Source: Bacteroides nordii WAL 11050 = JCM 12987
GTDB taxonomy: Bacteria > Bacteroidota > Bacteroidia > Bacteroidales > Bacteroidaceae
Direction of reading: 5' to 3'
DNA: 64,000 nt
NCBI GenBank assembly: GCA_000613465.1
Contig: BAJA01000011.1
Location: forward strand, 1-64,000
Part shown: positions 57,417 through 64,000 of the stretch, in pieces
Layout of the letters: the number at the start of each line of letters is the position of its first letter
Numbering within the stretch: position 1 is the first letter of the stretch
Notes under the pieces: generated by a model
Databases searched by the model: none
The model's input: only the letters and a program-made list of their open reading frames with translations
Told to the model about the DNA's origin: nothing
Position numbers and translations under genes: made by a program

Positions 57417-57424
57417 TACTTTTG
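57417..57424 (+). promoter_or_regulatory. -7 element of the Nudix gene
   Basis: TACTTTTG (TAnnTTTG), 25 bases before ATG 57450. Divergent from ahpC. Confidence 0.5.
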
Positions 57425-57449
57425 CAGGAAACTATAAAGAAGAAGAAAC

Positions 57450-57970
57450 ATGGAACATCCTCTGTCTCAGTTCAAATACTGTCCGAAGTGCGGTTCGGAG
57501 CATTTCAACATACACAATGAGAAATCTAAACAATGCACCAATTGCGGGTTCGTATACTACTTTAATCCATCATCGGCAACAGTTGCCTGATTCTGAATAA
57601 GAAGAATGAATTGCTGGTATGCCGCCGCGCCAAAGACCCGGCAAAAGGTACGCTCGACCTGCCGGGAGGATTCATTGATATGAACGAAACAGCAGAAGAA
57701 GGTGTAACACGTGAGGTGTTAGAAGAAACCGGATTAAAAGTGAAAGAGGCAATCTATCGATTTACTCTTCCCAATATTTATGTATATTCAGGCTTCCCGG
57801 TACATACACTGGATATGTTTTTCCTCTGTAAAGTAGAAGACACCAGTCACATTGCCGCAATGGACGATGCTGCTGATGCCTTCTTTATTCCCGTTGCAGA
57901 GCTCCGTCCCGAAGACTTCGGGCTCGACTCTATCCGCAAAGGTCTTGGAATTTTCCTATCTACTCTGTAA
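57450..57970 (+). CDS. Nudix hydrolase with N-terminal zinc ribbon, frameshifted near 57597
   Basis: Start ATG 57450. Zinc-ribbon cysteines CPKCG and CTNCG, then YYFNPSSATVA. The frame stops here at 57597, and the next frame carries LILNKKNELLVCRRAKDP and the Nudix box GGFIDMNETAEEGVTREVLEETGL (G-X5-E-X7-REUXEEXGU). A missing C in GCC(C)TG restores about 174 residues. NUDT-type pyrophosphatase, possibly NADH- or ADP-ribose-type as in other zinc-ribbon Nudix proteins. Its last 11 bases overlap the convergent thioredoxin gene. Confidence 0.88.
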
Positions 57971-58328
57971 CACCTGCCAACAGGTCATCAAGCATTTTCT
58001 TTAGCTGGGGTTTTCCAACTGTCCCCAGCTTCATCCAGGGCTTCCCTTCCATCGGGCAAAACAATAAATTCGGGATAGTACGGATGGAAAAAGCAGACTC
58101 TAAAAGAGGCTCGTTATCCACATCCACCTTATAGAAGTCAATCTTACCGGCATATTCAACAGCCAATTCATCAAGAACCGGTGATAACCTCTTGCAATAA
58201 ATACACCAAGGGGCATGGAAATCGACGATACAAGGTTTATCTCCTTTGAACTCCCAGCTATCAGGATATTGCCGGAAATCAGATACTCTCTCTGTAAAAC
58301 TCTCTTTTGTCAAATCAATTACTTTCAT
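57960..58328 (-). CDS. Thioredoxin-family protein
   Basis: 122 residues without signal peptide, so cytosolic. Active site Trp41-Cys42-Ile-Tyr-Cys45 (WCIYC) in place of the classical WCGPC; cis-Pro is in IRTIPNLLF. The altered dipeptide should change the redox potential. Promoter-like TAATTTTG on the minus strand at 58367-58374. Overlaps the end of the convergent Nudix gene by 11 bases. Confidence 0.88.
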   Translation of the reverse strand: MKVIDLTKESFTERVSDFRQYPDSWEFKGDKPCIVDFHAPWCIYCKRLSPVLDELAVEYAGKIDFYKVDVDNEPLLESAFSIRTIPNLLFCPMEGKPWMKLGTVGKPQLKKMLDDLLAGVTE

Positions 58329-58366
58329 ATTATTTAGGGTTTAATTATCATTGTCTTTCTATGATG

Positions 58367-58374
58367 CAAAATTA
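58367..58374 (-). promoter_or_regulatory. -7 element of the thioredoxin gene
   Basis: TAATTTTG on the minus strand, 39 bases before the ATG at 58328. The rest of 58375-58561 shows no gene. Confidence 0.45.
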
Positions 58375-58561
58375 CGGCATTCCATCCAAGCAGGAAATAG
58401 CAATTTAGCTGATTCATATAGCAATTTTTCCCACTATCACACAAAGTTCAAATCTACATACCAGGCAGAAATTCATCCTTTTATTAAAACATTTTCCCTT
58501 CTCTGGACGTTAAAACCTGTAAAACTAAAGAGCTGTTTGCTATAAAGTCCCCAAAAACAAG

Positions 58562-58569
58562 TACTTTTG
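58562..58569 (+). promoter_or_regulatory. -7 element of the TPR-barrel operon
   Basis: TACTTTTG, 15 bases before ATG 58585, with a TTTG 22 bases upstream. Confidence 0.5.
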
Positions 58570-58584
58570 CCAAAACACTAAATT

Positions 58585-61500
58585 ATGAAAAGAAGAATTT
58601 CACGATTTATATGTGCCCTGATATGCTGTACGCCTATCATCACGTCGGCACAAACAAGCGAAAAAATTACCTCGCCTGTCAATCTATATAAAGAAGGAAG
58701 AAACCTGTTTCTGCAAAAAAATTATGCAGCAGCTACTCCGCCATTAAAAGCTTTTATCAGACAGGAACCTAATGCCTCATTGCGCGAAGAAGCAGAATAT
58801 ATGCTGGTATGTTCGGCATATGAACTGAAAGATAAGAACAGTATCACCCTGTTGCGCAATTATCTGGAGCAATATCCCGATACTCCTTATGCCAACCGTA
58901 TTTATGCTTTACTTGCTGCCGGCTATTTCTATGAAGAAAAATATGACGAAGCACTGGCACTGTTCAACTCCGCCCAACTGGACTTGCTGGGTAATGAAGA
59001 ACGGGATGACATGACCTATTTGCTGGCTACCTGTTATCTGAAAACGGGGAATGTAAAAGAAGCTGCCATCTGGTTTGAAACCCTGAAAGCCAGCAGTAAG
59101 AAATACGACAATGACTGCGCTTACTATATCTCTTATATACGCTACACACAAAAGCGCTATGACGAAGCATTGAAAGGTTTCCTCCCTCTGCAGGACAACC
59201 CCAAATATAAAGCACTGGTGCCCTATTACATTGCAGAAATTTATGCAATCAGAAAAAACTATGATAAAGCTGAGATCGTAGCACAAAACTACTTATCGGC
59301 ATATCCGCAGAATGAACATGCTGCCGAAATGTACCGCATCCTGGGAGATGCTTCTTATCATTTCCGCAAATACCACGAAGCAATCAACGCATTTGAGAGT
59401 TATCTTGAAAGAGATGCTTCGCCCCGCCGGGATGCCCTCTACATGTTAGGACTCTCTTATTTCCAGACAGGAGTATATTCAAAAGCAGCTGAGACGTTGG
59501 GAGAAGTAACAGGCGCCAACGACGCATTGACGCAAAATGCGTACTTGCATATGGGACTTTCCTACCTGCAACTGGCCGAAAAGAACAAAGCCCGTATGGC
59601 TTTTGAACAGGCTGCCGCCTCCAATGCCGATATGAAAATAAAAGAACAGGCTGCCTATAACTATGCCTTGTGCATTCACGAAACGTCCTACTCTGCATTC
59701 GGAGAGTCGGTAACCGTTTTCGAGAAATTCCTGAACGAATTCCCCAACTCCCAATATACCGAAATGGTAAGCAATTATCTTGTTGAAGTATATTTGAACA
59801 CCCGCAGCTACGAAGCGGCACTGAAATCCATTGAACGCATTGCCCATCCGGGTACCCGCATCATGGAAGCGAAACAAAAAATACTGTTCCAACTCGGTAC
59901 ACAAGCATTTGCCAATGCCTCTTTTGAGCAGGCAATCGGCTACTTTAACCAGTCTGTTGCCATTGGCCAATACAACCGCCAGACCAAGGCCGATGCCTCT
60001 ACTGGCGCGGAGAATCTTACTACCGCCTGAACCGCATGACGGAGGCTGCCCGTAATTTCAGAGAATACCTGCAACTGACGGAACAGACTAATAACGAAAT
60101 GTATGCACTGGCAAACTATAATTTGGGATATACCGCTTTCCATCAGAAAGATTATGCACAGGCACGCAACTGGTTCCTCAAATACATACAACTGGAAAAG
60201 GGTGAAAACAGAACAGCACTGGCCGATGCTTACAATCGTATCGGTGACTGCTTCCTCAACGAACGTAATTTCGACGAAGCCAAACATTATTATGCACAAG
60301 CCGAAAGTATGAATGCCTCTTCCGGAGACTATTCATTCTACCAACTTGCCCTGGTATCAGGACTGCAAAAAGATTATTCCGGCAAAATCACTCTGCTGAA
60401 CCGTCTGGCAGGCAAATACCCCACATCACCTTACGTTATAAATGCCCTTTATGAAAAAGGACGTTCGTATGTATTAATGAATAACAACAACCAGGCCATT
60501 GCCTCTTTTAAAGAATTGTTGAGCAGATACCCCGAAAGTCCTATCAGCCGCAAAGCTGCTGCCGAAATCGGTTTGCTGTATTATCAGGATGGAAACTACG
60601 ATCAGGCAATCGATGCTTACAAACTGGTAATCAACAAATATCCGGGAAGTGACGAAGCCCGTTTGGCAATGCTCGATCTAAAGTCTCTTTACGTTGATAT
60701 GAACCGCATTGATGAGTTTGCCGCACTTGCAGCTTCCATGCCGGGCAATATACGTTTTGATGCCAGCGAACAGGATTCTTTAACTTACATCGCTGCTGAG
60801 AAAATTTATGGACGCGGACGCATAGAAGAAGCGAAAAACAGTTTCAACAAATACCTGCAAACTTTCCCCGAAGGTTCCTTTAGCCTGAATGCTCATTATT
60901 ACCTTTGCCTCATCGGAAAAGAGCAAAAGAACTATGATATGATTCTGCTTCACTCCGGCAAATTACTGGAATATCCGGATAATCCATTCTCTGAAGAAGC
61001 ATTAATAATGCGTGCGGAAGTTCAGTTCAACCTGCAACAATTTGCAGATGCATTAGCATCCTACAAAATGCTGAAAGAGAAAGCAACCACAGCAGACCGC
61101 CGTCTGCTGGCAGAAACAGGAATGTTACGCTGTGCACACCTCATCAAAGACGATGCAGAAACCATTCATGCTGCAACAGCCTTGCTGGCAGAGGCCAAAT
61201 TGACTCCTGAATTGGCAAATGAAGCACTTTATTATCGTGCTAAATCTTATATGAACCAAAAAGCTGACAAGAAAGCATTGGCCGATCTTCAGACACTAGC
61301 CAAAGATACCCGTAACCTTTACGGAGCAGAAGCGAAGTATCTGGTAGCCCAGCAATACTATACTGCCGGAGAGTATGCCGCAGCCGAGAAAGAGTTACTC
61401 GACTACATCGAACGGAGTACTCCCCACGCATATTGGTTGGCACGTAGCTTCGTCCTTCTGTCGGATGTATACATGGCTATGGACAAAAAGCTGGATGCAC

Positions 61501-61592
61501 GGCAATATCTGTTGAGCTTGCAACAGAACTATCACGCTAACGATGACATTGAAGGCATGATTGAAAGCAGACTTGAAAAACTTAATAAGTAA
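58585..61592 (+). CDS. Large secreted TPR protein, frameshifted near 59997
   Basis: Signal peptide (RFICALICCTPIITSAQ), then about 20 TPR units over about 1000 residues, with clear ones such as AAATPPLKAFIRQEPNASLREEA and YDQAIDAYKLVINKYPGSDEA. The frame breaks at about 59997: QYNRQTKADA is followed in another frame by YWRGESYYRLNRMTEAARNF; one missing C in GCC(C)TC explains it. Periplasmic or outer-membrane associated scaffold. The barrel gene follows after 6 bases, so the two are almost surely cotranscribed and probably partners. Confidence 0.88.
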
Positions 61593-61598
61593 CGAAGT

Positions 61599-63311
61599 AT
61601 GAAACGTAATCATTATATCTTCCTGGGAATGGCGCTCGTCGCACTCCCTTCACTGGCTCAGGTGCAACCCCAATCCAAAGATACGACCATGAACCGCACT
61701 GTCGTGGTTGAACAGGAATACAATCCTATCATTCTGGATGCCTCTAAAGTAAACGTTTTGCCCAAAGTAGAAGAGCCTGTAGTAAACAAGAAAGAGGTTG
61801 AATATGCGATAAGTTCTACCCCTGCCTCCAATATCCCTGTGGGAACAATGCAGGCTTATACCGGAAAAGAGGTACAACCGACAAGTAAACCGGGATATGT
61901 ACGCGCCGGATATGGTAACTATGGTAACCTGGACTTATTGGGTAATTATCTTTTTCACCTTTCCAGCCGGGATAAGCTGAATGTAAACTTCAGCATGGAC
62001 GGCATGAACGGTACGTTGGACATGCCCTACGGTGATGCCCGGAAATGGGATGCACATTACTACCGTACGCGTGCTGCTATCGATTATCTGCATCAATTTG
62101 GCAAGATAGACCTGAGTGTAGCAGGACACTTCGGATTAAATAATTTCAACTATGAGCCTTATGGTTTTTCTTTCAAGAAACAGAAGTTCACTTCAGGCGA
62201 TCTGCATTTCGGAGTGAAGTCTACAGACGAAACAATGCCGTTACAGTTTAATGCAGAAACCAACCTGATGCTTTATGACCGGCAACACAACCAATTCTTC
62301 GGTGGTGTGAATGAGACGCAAATACGTACCAAAGCCATTGTCAGCGGCAACATCAGCGACGAGCAACAAATAAGTATTGCTTTCAAAATGAACAACCTCA
62401 TCTACAATAATAAAAGAGACTTTTATAATGAAGAGATAAAGAGCATTTTCAAAAGCCGTACCGTCGTAGACTTAAACCCGTACTACGAACTCAACAACGA
62501 TGATTGGCGACTGCACTTAGGAGCCAATGTTGATTTCTCTTTCGGTAATGGCAAATCATTTCGTGTCTCTCCGGATGTAACCATACAATATGTATTCTCA
62601 GACAGTTATGTGGTCTACGCCAATGCTACAGGGGGCAGACAACTCAATGACCTGCGCCGATTGGAGACTTATAACCCATACAGCGACCCTTCTAACGAGG
62701 TGAGAGATACCTATGAGCAGCTCAATGCCACTTTAGGATTCAAAGCCAGCCCTGTAACAGGTTTATGGTTTAATCTCTTTGCCGGATATCAGAATCTCAA
62801 AGACGATCTGTATCAGATAGAAAATAGCTGGATAGGCGGAACAGGCGGCAATTTCATTGATCTGAGACAAACCTCAACGAATAATATCTATGCCGGACTC
62901 AGTGCCAGTTATACCTACAAGGACTTGTTTACACTCTCAGGTGAAGGTATCTACCGCCATTGGAAAGCCAGTGATGCCTACACAGATAATGTATCTTCCC
63001 CGAATTATAATCCCGCTCTGTGGATGAAACCAGAGACAGAGCTAAATTTTAAAGCAGAGATACATCCCATTCCGGCTCTGTGGTTAAATATAGGTTATCA
63101 ATATATCTGGCGGGCTGAAAGATATTACGGATTTAGCAAAACATTCTTCCCCGCCGTCAGCGATCTTAATATAGGAGCCACTTATCACTTATTTAAAGGA
63201 GTCTCTGTCTATGCAAAGGCGGATAACCTGTTAAACAAGAAATTCCAGCGTTATCTGCTCTATCCCACTGAAGGAATTAACTTCCTGGGCGGTCTAAGTT
63301 TCCGATTCTGA
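61599..63311 (+). CDS. Outer-membrane beta-barrel of TonB-receptor type lacking a plug
   Basis: 570 residues, signal peptide (MKRNHYIFLGMALVALPSLAQ). The N-terminal segment RTVVVEQEYNPIILDASKVN is followed directly by barrel strands, with no carboxypeptidase-like or plug domain. The C-terminal motif SVYAKADNLLNKKFQRYLLYP is the TonB-receptor barrel signature, and the last residues GGLSFRF end in Phe. Without a plug it cannot act as a classical TonB gate; it may be a secretion or assembly pore or a structural partner of the TPR protein. Confidence 0.82.
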   Translation: MKRNHYIFLGMALVALPSLAQVQPQSKDTTMNRTVVVEQEYNPIILDASKVNVLPKVEEPVVNKKEVEYAISSTPASNIPVGTMQAYTGKEVQPTSKPGYVRAGYGNYGNLDLLGNYLFHLSSRDKLNVNFSMDGMNGTLDMPYGDARKWDAHYYRTRAAIDYLHQFGKIDLSVAGHFGLNNFNYEPYGFSFKKQKFTSGDLHFGVKSTDETMPLQFNAETNLMLYDRQHNQFFGGVNETQIRTKAIVSGNISDEQQISIAFKMNNLIYNNKRDFYNEEIKSIFKSRTVVDLNPYYELNNDDWRLHLGANVDFSFGNGKSFRVSPDVTIQYVFSDSYVVYANATGGRQLNDLRRLETYNPYSDPSNEVRDTYEQLNATLGFKASPVTGLWFNLFAGYQNLKDDLYQIENSWIGGTGGNFIDLRQTSTNNIYAGLSASYTYKDLFTLSGEGIYRHWKASDAYTDNVSSPNYNPALWMKPETELNFKAEIHPIPALWLNIGYQYIWRAERYYGFSKTFFPAVSDLNIGATYHLFKGVSVYAKADNLLNKKFQRYLLYPTEGINFLGGLSFRF

Positions 63312-63390
63312 ATACCACTGGCATCTCCTGTAACTTCGGACCAACGCAACAGGTATATAAGAGGAGGTGCCAAAAGTAAAATTCGCTATC

Positions 63391-63482
63391 GTTAAAACAC
63401 AGATTAACGCTAATTCACGCAGAGATTACATTTAATCTGCGGTAATTAGCGTTAATCTGCGTTTCTAAAGTTACATATTGAT
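63391..63482. repeat. Dispersed inverted-repeat element, copy 2
   Basis: Imperfect arms (63395-63427 and 63432-63464) built of the word ACGCAGATTA/ACGCTAATT. The right flank TCTAAAGTTACATATTGATA is the exact reverse complement of the flank at 10788-10807, so both loci carry one element in opposite orientation. Between convergent barrel and HU-like genes. Bases 63312-63390 and 63483-63552 hold nothing else recognised. Confidence 0.75.
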
Positions 63483-63552
63483 AAGCTTTCTCAGACTTTT
63501 AATACACCTTTTAATCCCAGGTTCCGCGAGTAAAATCCGGTACTTCAATCAG

Positions 63553-64000
63553 CTAATCCTCCAATCTCTCTCCCGGCAAATCGCCTTGCGCTTTCTCTTC
63601 CTTTATCACCTCTTTGCTCAGCATCGATTTCGGGAAATAACTCGACAACGGTATACGAATAAACTTCATTTTCCTGATTTGCCGTGTTAACCAACGATCT
63701 GCTATAAAATAAATGCGCGACACTTCCACTGTCGCCGGAGTTACATCTTCCGGACGTTCTGCTCCCGGACTGGTAAGAGCCACCTGAAATGTACCGATTC
63801 CTTTCAGATTCACCGAATATCCTTCTGCCAGAAGTTCTCCCAGCACCAAAGAGACATCCGTCAGGATACCTTGTACTTCACCTTCACGGAATCCGGCCCG
63901 TTCCGCTACGATGCGCGCTACATCTTCCTCCGTTTTACCACCGCGCTCCTGCAGCTTTTTCTGTACGGCATACCACCGCACTTTCTTATTGCCGCCTATG
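63553..64000 (-). CDS. HU-like DNA-binding protein, 5' end beyond window
   Basis: The frame is open to the right edge (GGNKKVRWYAVQKKLQERGGK...), so the start lies outside. VRWYAVQKKL, ARIVAERAGFREGEVQGILTDVSLVLGELLAEG and GYSVNLKGIGTFQVAL fit the HU/IHF-HIG family of Bacteroidota. A C-terminal basic and then acidic tail (RQIRKMKFIRIPLSS to KEEKAQGDLPGERLED) extends it. Binds DNA without clear specificity. Convergent with the barrel gene. Confidence 0.85.
   Translation of the reverse strand, partial: IGGNKKVRWYAVQKKLQERGGKTEEDVARIVAERAGFREGEVQGILTDVSLVLGELLAEGYSVNLKGIGTFQVALTSPGAERPEDVTPATVEVSRIYFIADRWLTRQIRKMKFIRIPLSSYFPKSMLSKEVIKEEKAQGDLPGERLED

Noticed and set aside
1..64000. Programmed frameshifting or phase variation as cause of the many frame breaks
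   Set aside because: Runs are only 2-4 bases, there is no common slippery heptamer or pseudoknot, and unrelated genes including ispG are affected.
1..64000. Prophage, integrative element or complete insertion sequence
   Set aside because: No integrase, transposase, relaxase or phage structural gene is found, and the two tRNA-Asn genes show no flanking attachment duplication beyond their own identity.

Overview
The window looks like chromosomal DNA of a Bacteroides-type bacterium (Bacteroidota, Bacteroidales). The evidence is gene content (plug-containing TonB receptor with an N-terminal carboxypeptidase-like domain, GH92/GH95/PL8 enzymes, DUF3836, HmuY, DUF4876, long-form IspG, HU-type proteins) and many promoters with the Bacteroides -7 element TAnnTTTG, mostly TATCTTTG, in front of genes. 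I see no prophage, conjugative element, CRISPR array or complete IS.

Layout. 1-1601: 3' part of a ParA/MinD-like ATPase with TPRs. 1.8-10.7 kb: secreted glycan-degrading enzymes (sialate O-acetylesterase, GH36, GH92, GH95) without a SusC/SusD pair. 10.9-13.2 kb: AraC regulator, and a membrane protein fused to a cytidylate-kinase-like domain. 13.2-16.6 kb: a minus-strand group of a CPBP protease, three DUF2975 membrane proteins and a small XRE regulator, with a DUF3836 protein upstream. 16.8-19.4 kb: a six-bladed propeller protein, then about 1 kb of mostly non-coding DNA with short repeat clusters and a structured RNA candidate. 19.5-44.4 kb: mainly housekeeping genes (ribF, Ca2+ P-type ATPase, rubredoxin, Na/Pi symporter, nucleoside kinase, histidine kinase, Xaa-Pro peptidase, rpoN, gcvH, purE, ispG, S41 protease, PfkB kinase, two tRNA-Asn, comF, IMPase) plus a PL8 lyase. 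45.0-54.9 kb: a six-gene operon running TonB receptor - DUF4876 lipoprotein - DUF6850 barrel - gingipain-like cysteine protease with HEAT repeats - papain-like protease - short HmuY-like lipoprotein. 55.0-58.3 kb: ahpC/ahpF, Nudix hydrolase and thioredoxin. 58.6-63.3 kb: a large TPR protein and a plug-less outer-membrane barrel. The right edge cuts an HU-like gene.

The most interesting functional unit is the 45-55 kb operon. It pairs two different surface or periplasmic cysteine proteases with a TonB receptor and a HmuY-type lipoprotein, which suggests a protease-plus-uptake system for haem or peptide release from host proteins.

Two genome-wide patterns stand out. First, at least eleven otherwise normal genes are cut by a frameshift, nearly always one missing base in a run of 2-4 identical bases, including ispG. 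This points to indel errors in the sequence rather than decay. Second, most convergent gene pairs are separated by long inverted repeats, each built by iterating a short word that is private to that locus.
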